A stretch of 7,965 bases of DNA, taken from Gemmatimonas phototrophica (lineage in GTDB: Bacteria > Gemmatimonadota > Gemmatimonadetes > Longimicrobiales > Gaopeijiaceae). Positions 1 to 5,553 of this stretch are shown piece by piece. The notes beneath the pieces are model-generated. The model saw only the letters and a program-made list of their open reading frames with translations. It ran no database searches and was not told the DNA's origin. The stretch is taken from the NCBI GenBank assembly GCA_945876015.1, contig CAMCNM010000084.1:1-7965 (forward strand). The letters run 5' to 3'. Every line of letters begins with the position of its first letter. Position 1 is the first letter of the stretch. The position numbers and the translations under genes are program-made.

Positions 1-627
1 TACGGCGACGACCGCGGTGCCTCGCCCGGCTGGAAGGGGCTCGGTAAAGTAGAGGTGACTGAAGAGGGGGCGATCCGCGTACGCATAGGGCACCGTGCCG
101 AAGCGCACCGGATCGGGAACGACGCCCTGATGCGTCCCGTCCCACACCATCAACCGGCCGGCCGAGTCGTAGACCGCCATGGCCGTGAAGCCCCTGCCCT
201 TCCGCAGCTCGGCCACCCATTGATAGCGGGCGTCGCCATCGGGCATGTCGGGCGCGGCGGTCAGCGCCTTGGCGGCGGCCTCGCCGGAGACGAGCAGATC
301 CTGCAGCTCCCCGTCCAGCACCTCGGCGACTTCGGCCTGGCGCCCCTGCCAGTATCCCTCGAAATCACGGGCGATGAGGTCGAGGCGGTGGTGCGCGACG
401 AAGCCGGTGACCACGGCCGCCATCAGGAACAGAAGACCGGCCACGCGAGTCCGGTTCCTGCCTTCGGGAGAAAGCAGGGCACCGACGACCGCAGCCGCGG
501 CGGCCACGAGCCACCAGGGGTCGGGCTGTCGGGTCCACGCGGAGAGCAGCGCGAGGGCCAGCCACGGAAGCAGCCAGGCCTGGCGTGCCACGAAGGAAGA
601 AGAGGAAGAGGATGAGCCCGGATTCAT
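1..627 (-). CDS. Membrane protein with N-terminal three-TM region and probable sensor domain (partial, possible sensor kinase)
   Basis: Reading the minus strand from ATG at 627-625 gives 209 codons open to the left edge, so the C-terminus is missing. Residues 5-11 are a run of seven serines. Hydrophobic segments follow at about 16-32, 38-53 and 62-79, then a soluble stretch with a charged helix (about 80-120) and an alpha/beta-like part containing 'MAVYDSAGRLMVWDG' (149-163). A short-loop membrane anchor followed by a helix and a domain with a YDSxGRL-type strand pair is typical of N-terminal sensor regions of bacterial histidine kinases. No kinase domain is in view, so that assignment is inference. 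An in-frame stop lies four codons upstream of the ATG, so this is the furthest possible ATG. A weak AGGTGAGGG sits about 12 nt upstream of it. A GTG at 591 is an alternative start that would remove the serine run. The gene is divergent to the creatininase homologue and overlaps its 5' end by 16 bp. Confidence 0.72.
   Translation of the reverse strand, partial: MNPGSSSSSSSFVARQAWLLPWLALALLSAWTRQPDPWWLVAAAAAVVGALLSPEGRNRTRVAGLLFLMAAVVTGFVAHHRLDLIARDFEGYWQGRQAEVAEVLDGELQDLLVSGEAAAKALTAAPDMPDGDARYQWVAELRKGRGFTAMAVYDSAGRLMVWDGTHQGVVPDPVRFGTVPYAYADRPLFSHLYFTEPLPAGRGTAVVAV
601..605 (+). promoter_or_regulatory. Ribosome binding site that decides the creatininase-homologue start
   Basis: AGAGG, within a purine-only tract (592-612), lies 6 nt before ATG 612. 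The alternative in-frame GTG at 585 would translate this tract into a basic PRRKKRKR peptide and has no comparable purine-rich site of its own. The same tract read on the minus strand is the serine run of the divergent gene. Confidence 0.6.
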
Positions 628-1328
628 ACGCGTTGGACACCCTCACCTGGCTCGAGGCCGGGCGACTCCTCGCGCGCGACTCCCGCCTGTTGTTCGCGGT
701 GGGAGCGCTCGAGCAGCACGGGCCACACCTCCCGATGGGAACGAACACATTCCTGGCCGAGGCGGTCGCGCGGCGCGTCTCCAACGATCTGGGGATCCTG
801 CGCGCGCCCACCTTTTCCTACGGCGTGACGGTCGGGGCGCGCGGACGCTACCCGGGAACGACGACGCTGCGCCGGAAGACGCTGCACCGCGCGATCAACG
901 AGCTGCTGGCCAGCTGGGAAGACCACGGCGTCTCCGAGATCGTGGCGATCACCGCCCACCGCTACGAGCCGCACCTCGACGCGCTTCTGATGGCGCTCAC
1001 GTCCCGCTCGCAGACCACCGTGATCGATCTCTACGCGATCGAGGTGGGAGATCTGCTGCAGATGAGCGCGGATTTCGAGCACGGCGGAGAACTCGAGACC
1101 TCCCTGATGCTCCACCTCGCGCCCGAGCGCGTGCGCCGAGATCAGATCGTGGACTACACCCCGCCCCCGGGCAAGCCCGGAAAATACCTGCGGCAGCGGA
1201 TGCCCACAGCCCCGACCGGCTCGCAGGGTGTGCTCGGCCGCCCCACGCTCGCCACCGCCGATAAGGGCCGGGCGGTGTTCGAGCGTTGGGTGGACGCCCT
1301 CGTCGGCCTGCTCGATCGCAAGGGCTGA
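612..1328 (+). CDS. Creatininase-family metal-dependent amidohydrolase homologue (variant metal site)
   Basis: A 238-residue protein with the creatininase fold signature. Creatininase relatives open cyclic or linear amide bonds in the cytoplasm using a two-metal centre. Recognisable motifs are 'GALEQHGPHLPMGTN' (31-45), 'YPGTTTL' (80-86), a central 'ITAHRYEP' (113-120), and 'EHGGELETSLML' (156-167), which closely matches the EHGGxxETSLML of true creatininase. Recalled Pseudomonas creatininase ligands are Glu34, His36, Asp45, His120 and Glu122. Here Glu34, His36 and the central His (116) are kept. Position 45 is Asn, and the NGHYEN or NGHGGN motif has become TAHRYE, so the last ligand is lost or shifted by one residue. 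The presumed catalytic His (157) and Glu (162) remain. ATG 612 was chosen because of the AGAGG site and because the N-terminus then aligns with the family; GTG 585 would add nine basic residues. The substrate is unknown. It may be an active divergent amidohydrolase or one with weakened metal binding. Confidence 0.88.
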   Translation: MSPDSYALDTLTWLEAGRLLARDSRLLFAVGALEQHGPHLPMGTNTFLAEAVARRVSNDLGILRAPTFSYGVTVGARGRYPGTTTLRRKTLHRAINELLASWEDHGVSEIVAITAHRYEPHLDALLMALTSRSQTTVIDLYAIEVGDLLQMSADFEHGGELETSLMLHLAPERVRRDQIVDYTPPPGKPGKYLRQRMPTAPTGSQGVLGRPTLATADKGRAVFERWVDALVGLLDRKG

Positions 1329-1356
1329 GCGGCTTCGCTCGCTGCCGATCAGGCAG
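1327..1356 (+). other. Two small tandem hairpins after the creatininase-homologue stop
   Basis: GAGCG (1327-1331) pairs with CGCTC (1336-1340) around a GCTT loop. CTGCC (1342-1346) pairs with GGCAG (1352-1356) around a 5-nt loop. The first overlaps the TGA stop. There is no T-run after them, so a Rho-independent terminator is not convincing; mRNA 3'-end protection or chance in GC-rich DNA are alternatives. The rest of the gap to 1431 shows no promoter I would defend. Confidence 0.25.
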
Positions 1357-1431
1357 TCTCCATCGGACCGTGTGGCCACATTCTGGGGTACCATGGAGCG
1401 CAAGATTCGATTCCCGACCAAAGGCAGCCGC

Positions 1432-2109
1432 ATGCTCCGTCGGACCTTCCCTTCGCTCCTCCTGCTCGCCCTGGCCGTTCCGGTCGGGGCGCAGAACGTC
1501 GTGCTGGACGAGGGCACGTTCCGCCTGCTCAACGGCCGCCGGGACGTGGGAACCGAGACGTTCACGATCCGCCGCATCGGGCAAGGGGCGGACGCGCACG
1601 TGATCGCCAACGCCGTCCTCGAGCTGGACCTTCCGATCGGCCACCAACAGGTGAAGCCGCTGCTCCAGACCGGCACCGACCTGGGCGTCACGGCCTACCA
1701 GGTCGGGGTGTCGGGCGCGAATCCGGTGGACGTCAGGGTCGAGTTGAACGGACGCCGGTTCCTGACCACGACCCGAACCCCCGCTGGCGAGCAGGAGCGT
1801 GAGTTCCGTGCCGCCCCCGGCTCGGTGCTGCTCGAGGAGGGAGTCGCGCATCAGTACTGGTTCCTCTCGAAGCTGGCCGAAGGCACCCACGTCAGCGTGC
1901 TCGTGCCGCGCTCGGGTACCCAGTACGACGTCGCGGTGCGCTCGGTGCGACCCGAATCGATCCGCATCGCGGGGGCGACGGTGGACGCACGCCACGTCAC
2001 CATCGAGGTCGATGGGAAGATGCACGAGGTCTGGTACGACGCGGACGGCCGGGTGCTCAAGGTGAACGTGCCGAGCACGGGCTTCGCGGCGGAGCGGACC
2101 AGCCGCTAA
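1432..2109 (+). CDS. Secreted beta-rich protein of unknown function
   Basis: A 225-residue protein with a clear Sec signal peptide: n-region MLRR, hydrophobic core about 6-17, and likely cleavage after VGA (20) before QN. The mature part is predicted mostly beta: alternating hydrophobic strands, a 'GRRDVGTETFTI' start (35-46) and an end containing 'VDGKMHEVWYDADGRVLKV' (193-211). This recalls the layout of periplasmic domains of unknown function such as DUF6134 or DUF3108, where a 'G-x-x-x-G-x-E-x-F' strand opens the barrel and a 'WYD-x-x-GR-(L/V)-x-(K/R)V' strand closes it. The family assignment is from memory of that pattern only. There are no cysteines and no catalytic motif. ATG 1432 has AAAGG at 1420-1424 with 7-nt spacing. 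ATG 1393 in the same frame would give a 13-residue longer n-region and cannot be excluded. It follows the creatininase homologue by 103 nt and ends before a strong hairpin, so it is probably a separate unit or the end of that one. Confidence 0.8.
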   Translation: MLRRTFPSLLLLALAVPVGAQNVVLDEGTFRLLNGRRDVGTETFTIRRIGQGADAHVIANAVLELDLPIGHQQVKPLLQTGTDLGVTAYQVGVSGANPVDVRVELNGRRFLTTTRTPAGEQEREFRAAPGSVLLEEGVAHQYWFLSKLAEGTHVSVLVPRSGTQYDVAVRSVRPESIRIAGATVDARHVTIEVDGKMHEVWYDADGRVLKVNVPSTGFAAERTSR

Positions 2110-2145
2110 CGGCGATTCCCGCTGTCTCCGGCGCGGGCTCCCTGG

Positions 2146-2185
2146 GGGCCGCTGGATCCCCTGAAACGGATGGATCCGGCGGCCC
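2146..2185 (+). terminator. Strong 14-bp-stem hairpin, probable transcription terminator of the secreted-protein gene
   Basis: GGGCCGCTGGATCC (2146-2159) pairs with GGATCCGGCGGCCC (2172-2185): 13 Watson-Crick pairs and one U-G wobble, enclosing a 12-nt loop. It starts 36 nt after the upstream stop codon and is followed by GTATTGCTTT (2186-2195), a T-rich but imperfect tail. Position and stem strength fit a terminator that insulates the efflux operon. The broken U-tract leaves efficiency uncertain. Confidence 0.6.
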
Positions 2186-2230
2186 GTATTGCTTTGCGGA
2201 GGCTTCGCTCGCTCAATCCGCGGGAATTAA

Positions 2231-2249
2231 ATAGTATCACACATACTAT
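2231..2249 (+). promoter_or_regulatory. Perfect inverted repeat, probable operator of the MarR-type regulator
   Basis: ATAGTAT-CACAC-ATACTAT is a perfect 7-bp inverted repeat with a 5-nt spacer, giving half-site centres 12 bp apart, about one helical turn, as dimeric winged-helix regulators use. It lies in an AT-rich island (about 2225-2252) that stands out from the GC-rich surroundings, 28 nt before the regulator's GTG start. TAGTAT (2232-2237) or TACTAT (2244-2249) could serve as a -10 element. I see no matching -35 hexamer, so the promoter itself is not called. An operator overlapping a -10 would give autorepression of the whole efflux operon, the common MarR arrangement. Confidence 0.65.
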
Positions 2250-2268
2250 CAATGCGATCCTAGAGGAC

Positions 2269-2273
2269 AGGAG
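2269..2273 (+). promoter_or_regulatory. Ribosome binding site that decides the regulator start
   Basis: AGGAG lies 4 nt before GTG 2278, with a second GAGG at 2263-2266. The in-frame ATG at 2170 sits in the loop of the terminator hairpin and would place the operator inside the coding sequence. The downstream GTG is therefore preferred. Confidence 0.55.
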
Positions 2274-2277
2274 CGAC

Positions 2278-2784
2278 GTGGCGGCGAAACGGGACGTGCT
2301 TCTCGCCGAGGTCACCGGTCAGATGGCCGCGATGCGGACCTCCGCCCGGCAGTCGGGCTTCCGCCATCTGTTGGGGCAGTCCATCAGCCTGACGCATCTG
2401 CACGTCCTCGCTCTGGTCCGGTCGAACGGGCCCGTCCCGATCGGAGAGCTGGGCCGCATGCTCGACGTTTCGGTCGCGAGCACGACCGGGATCGTGTCGA
2501 GGATGGAGGAGCGCGGTCTGGTCCTGCGCACGCGCCGCGCCGCGGACCGCAGGGTGGTGACGGTCGAGCTGGCAGCGGGGGGCATGGCGGCGATCGACGA
2601 GATCGACGGGCGGGGTCAAGAGTTCTTCGGCGGCCTGCTCCGTACCCTCAGCGTCGGCGAGCTGGAGCAGCTCCGGGGCGGGCTCGCGGCCCTGCAGCGC
2701 GCGCGCTCTCTCATGCCCCCCGATGCGATGGACCAGACGTTGACGTCACCGGGACCGCGCAAACGACAGAGGAAGAGCTCGTGA
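2278..2784 (+). CDS. MarR-family transcriptional regulator of the efflux operon
   Basis: A 168-residue protein from GTG 2278, the usual MarR length. It shows an N-terminal dimerisation helix (about 1-30), a helix beginning 'LTHLHVLALV' (38-47), a winged helix-turn-helix with 'VPIGELGRMLDVS' (53-65) and recognition helix 'VASTTGIVSRMEERGLV' (66-82), and a wing carrying the diagnostic D-R-R (90-92) between basic and beta residues. C-terminal dimerisation helices run about 102-143, and a very basic tail (RKRQRKSS) ends the protein. MarR proteins bind DNA as dimers and usually release it on ligand binding. The inverted repeat at 2231-2249 is the obvious target. Its stop overlaps the start of the channel gene (GTGA, 2781-2784), which ties it to the efflux operon as its first gene. 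The ligand is unknown. A reading frame extends upstream to ATG 2170 but is judged non-translated leader. Confidence 0.88.
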   Translation: MAAKRDVLLAEVTGQMAAMRTSARQSGFRHLLGQSISLTHLHVLALVRSNGPVPIGELGRMLDVSVASTTGIVSRMEERGLVLRTRRAADRRVVTVELAAGGMAAIDEIDGRGQEFFGGLLRTLSVGELEQLRGGLAALQRARSLMPPDAMDQTLTSPGPRKRQRKSS

Positions 2785-4256
2785 ACACGATCAGACGCCT
2801 CTCATTCATCGCCCTGCTCTTCGCGCCGCTCGCGGCCGCGGGCCAGCAGGACACGCTGCGCCTGTCGCTCGAGCAGGCGCTCGAGCTGGCCCGCACCACC
2901 AACCCCGCCATCCGCGCCACGCGCAACGATGAGGCGGTGGCGGATTGGGACGTGCGACAGGCCTACGGATCGCTCCTCCCCTCCGCATCGGTGGGAGGAG
3001 GCGTTTCCTGGCAGGGGGCGGGAGAGCAGCGGCTGGGAAGCCTGACGCTCGCCCAGAACCAGCCCGCGTACTACATCTCGAGCTACGACGTCGGTCTGAC
3101 CTTCCACCTGGACGGAAGCAAGCTCCTCGCGCCCGCGGCCGCGCGAGCGCGCCGATCGGTGACGGCGGCGCAGATCCGCGCGGCCGAGGTGAGCCTCGAC
3201 GCGGCGGTGACCCGCGCCTACCTGGAGATGCTGCGCCGCGCCGACGGGGAAACCCTCACGCGGCAGCAGCTCGAGCGCGCCCGCTTCAACCTCCGGCTCG
3301 CCCAGGGTCAGCAGGAAGTGGGTACGGTCACCCCGCTCGACGTCCGCCAGGCCGAGGTCCAGGTGGGTCGCGCGGAGGTCGGCGTCCTGCAAGCGACCAA
3401 CGCGCTCAACACGGCGCGGCTCCGCCTGCTCCAGCAGATCGGGATGGAGGGAGACCGGCCCCTGGTTCCCACCACGGTCTTCCAACTCGAGGAGCCGACG
3501 TGGGACCAGGACGCGCTCCTCACGCGGGCCTTCGAGCGCAATCCGACGCTCGCGGCGCGGCTCGCCGCGGTGGACGCGGGCAGGGTCCAGGTGAAGCAGG
3601 CGCGCTCGGCGTATCTGCCGAGCCTGTCGGCGCGCGCCGGGCTCTCCGGCTTCACGCGGCAGGCGAGCAGCACCGAGAGCCTCATCACCTCGGCCCAGTC
3701 GTCGGTTGCCCAGCAGGTGGCGTCGTGCGTGACGGTGAACGAGCTGTACGCGCGGCTGGCCGATCCCTTGCCCACCCGCGACTGCACGGCCATCCGTTTC
3801 ACCGACGAGCAGCGCAACGCGATCATCACGCAGAACTCGTCGTTCCCGTTCAGCTTCACCGGCCAGCCCCCCTCGGCGTCGTTGTCGCTCAGCCTGCCGA
3901 TCTTCCAGGGGCTCGGTCGTGAGCGGCAGCTCGAGGCGGCCAAGGTTCAGCGCGAGGACGCGGATCTCCAGGTGCGCGAGCAGAGGATCGCGGTCACCGC
4001 GGACCTGACGATCGCCCTGCGCACGGTCAGCACCGCGTACCAGAGCGCATCGCTCGAGGCGCGCAACCGGTCGGTCGCCGACGAGCAGCTGCGCCTGGCG
4101 GGAGAGCGGTACCGCGTGGGCGCGATCAGCTTCGTCGATCTCGTTGACGCCGAGACGGTCAAAGCCGAGGCCGATCAGGCCTGGGTCAACTCCATCTACG
4201 CTTACCACGACGCCGTGGCGCAGCTCGAGTCGGTGGTGGGAGAGAGCCTCAGATGA
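2781..4256 (+). CDS. TolC-family outer membrane efflux channel protein
   Basis: 491 residues with a signal peptide (core about 7-20, likely cleavage in the AAAGQQ stretch). Two OEP-type repeats follow. The first covers about 25-220: helix 'LEQALELARTTNPAI', then strand regions near 66-110, then long coiled helices 118-218 with 'GTVTPLDVRQAEVQV'. The second covers about 238-491, with the parallel 'LLTRAFERNPTLAAR', 'ARSAYLPSLSARAG' and a closing helix with 'VGAISFVDLVDAETV'. These are the hallmarks of TolC-like trimeric channels that span the outer membrane and periplasm. Between the two beta strands of repeat 2 there is a long insertion (about 291-360) holding the only two cysteines, Cys316 and Cys335, probably a disulphide-bonded surface loop. 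The GTG start overlaps the regulator stop by 4 bp, and AGAGG (2768-2772) sits 8 nt before it. The protein is expected to dock onto the adaptor encoded next. Confidence 0.93.
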   Translation: MNTIRRLSFIALLFAPLAAAGQQDTLRLSLEQALELARTTNPAIRATRNDEAVADWDVRQAYGSLLPSASVGGGVSWQGAGEQRLGSLTLAQNQPAYYISSYDVGLTFHLDGSKLLAPAAARARRSVTAAQIRAAEVSLDAAVTRAYLEMLRRADGETLTRQQLERARFNLRLAQGQQEVGTVTPLDVRQAEVQVGRAEVGVLQATNALNTARLRLLQQIGMEGDRPLVPTTVFQLEEPTWDQDALLTRAFERNPTLAARLAAVDAGRVQVKQARSAYLPSLSARAGLSGFTRQASSTESLITSAQSSVAQQVASCVTVNELYARLADPLPTRDCTAIRFTDEQRNAIITQNSSFPFSFTGQPPSASLSLSLPIFQGLGRERQLEAAKVQREDADLQVREQRIAVTADLTIALRTVSTAYQSASLEARNRSVADEQLRLAGERYRVGAISFVDLVDAETVKAEADQAWVNSIYAYHDAVAQLESVVGESLR

Positions 4257-5545
4257 CGCGTGGAAAGAAGATCGGGATCGCGGTCACCGTTCTCGTCGTG
4301 CTGGGCGCCGCTGGTGCCATCGCTTCGCGGCGGTTCCGGAACCGCGGCCCCGAGGTCCGACTCGAGCAGGTCGGCAAGAAGGACCTCGTCGCGTTCGTGA
4401 CCGCGTCCGGCAACGTGCGGCCGCGCCGCACGGTGGACATGAGCTCGGACGTCTCCGCACGCGTGACCCAGCTGCTCGTCAACGAAGGGGACGACGTGAA
4501 GGCCGGCCAGGTGCTCCTGCGGCTCGACCCGACGCAGTTCCAGGCGGCCCTGTCCCGCGCGCGCGCGGCGCTCAGCCAAACCCAGGCGCAGGCGTCGCAG
4601 CAGCAGGCCAACCTGCTCCGGGCGGAACGCGACCTGGAGCGGCTCAGGAGCCTGAGCGGCCGGGACTCGGTCCTGGTCAGCCCGCAGCAGCTGCAGGACG
4701 CGGCCACGAACGTAGAGGTGGCGCGCGCCTCGCTGGAGGCCGCCATGCATGGGGTCGAGCAGGCACGCGCGTCGGTCGAGGAGGCCGACGACCGGCTCGC
4801 CAAGACCATCTTCCGCGCGCCGATCGACGGGAAGGTCACCCGCCTCTCGGTCGAGGAGGGCGAGACCGTGATCATCGGCACGATGAACAACCCGGGCAGC
4901 CTGATCCTCACGATCTCGGACCTGGGCGTGGTCGAGGTGGTCGTCCAGGTGGACGAGACCGACGTGCCCGAGCTGTCGATCGGTGACAGCGCGCGCGTGA
5001 GCATCGACGCCTTCCCCGGCGACACGTTCGCGGGGATCGTCACCGAGATCGGCAACAGCGCGATTCGCCCACCGTCGTCACAGACCACGACGGGACAGAC
5101 GCAGGCCGCGATCGACTTCGAGGTGGTGATCACGCTGAAGGATCCGCCGGTGATCCTCCGCCCCGACCTCTCGGCGACGGCGGACATCATCACCGACACG
5201 CGCACCGACGTGACCGCGATCCCGATCATTGCGCTCACCGTGCGGCCCGCCTCGGACACCGCCGCCCAGACCGATGCGGAGAGGAAGGAGACCGACGCGG
5301 CGATCAGCGCAGGCGAGGCGGCAGAGGACGAGATCGAGGGGGTGTTCAAGGTGAGCGGGGACCGGGTTTCGTTCATTCCGGTCAAGGTGGGAATCGCGGG
5401 CGACGAATACTTCGAGGTCGAGTCGGGCGTCACGCAGGGCGACACCCTCGTGGCCGGCCCCTACACCGTGATCCGCCAGCTCAGGGCCGGGGATCGCGTG
5501 CGGCGTCTCCAGGCGCCCACGACCGGCGGCCCGGCTATCCGGTAG
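4253..5545 (+). CDS. HlyD/MacA-type periplasmic adaptor (membrane fusion protein)
   Basis: 430 residues, starting in a 4-bp ATGA overlap with the channel gene. One N-terminal transmembrane anchor (about 7-24, no lipobox Cys) is followed by the first lipoyl half-motif (about 64-93, 'VNEGDDVKAGQVLLRLDP'), a coiled-coil hairpin (about 94-183, rich in A/Q/R/E heptads) and the second lipoyl half (about 186-224, 'APIDGKVTRLSVEEGETV'). A beta-barrel domain (about 225-315) and a membrane-proximal domain (about 316-420) complete it. This is the MacA-like order of adaptors that bridge an ABC permease and TolC. The single transmembrane anchor resembles MacA, in contrast to the lipid anchor of AcrA. The membrane-proximal domain is interrupted by a polar, acidic Ala/Glu/Asp-rich insertion (about 331-361). 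The cargo cannot be read from the adaptor; MacA relatives serve macrolides, peptides and other amphiphiles. Confidence 0.93.
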   Translation: MTRGKKIGIAVTVLVVLGAAGAIASRRFRNRGPEVRLEQVGKKDLVAFVTASGNVRPRRTVDMSSDVSARVTQLLVNEGDDVKAGQVLLRLDPTQFQAALSRARAALSQTQAQASQQQANLLRAERDLERLRSLSGRDSVLVSPQQLQDAATNVEVARASLEAAMHGVEQARASVEEADDRLAKTIFRAPIDGKVTRLSVEEGETVIIGTMNNPGSLILTISDLGVVEVVVQVDETDVPELSIGDSARVSIDAFPGDTFAGIVTEIGNSAIRPPSSQTTTGQTQAAIDFEVVITLKDPPVILRPDLSATADIITDTRTDVTAIPIIALTVRPASDTAAQTDAERKETDAAISAGEAAEDEIEGVFKVSGDRVSFIPVKVGIAGDEYFEVESGVTQGDTLVAGPYTVIRQLRAGDRVRRLQAPTTGGPAIR

Positions 5546-5553
5546 GCTCACCC

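Noticed and set aside
55..615. Plus-strand open frame (186 codons) at the left edge
   Set aside because: His/Gly/Arg-rich and featureless; the minus strand in the same place gives a coherent membrane protein running off the edge.
1371..1380. 10-bp palindrome TGTGGCCACA upstream of the secreted-protein gene
   Set aside because: Short, GC-centred, without a nearby promoter or regulator; a single such site is expected by chance.
997..2025. Minus-strand open frame spanning the creatininase homologue and secreted-protein genes
   Set aside because: It crosses two well-supported plus-strand genes and the gap between them, with Arg/Ala-rich translation and no domain.
2802..4208. Long minus-strand open frame (468 codons) opposite the channel gene
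   Set aside because: Arg/Leu/Gly-rich composition without domains; it mirrors the codon bias of the clear TolC-type gene on the plus strand.
4249..5445. Minus-strand open frame (398 codons) opposite the adaptor gene
   Set aside because: Ser/Thr/Arg-rich antisense translation with no motif; the plus strand encodes an unmistakable adaptor.
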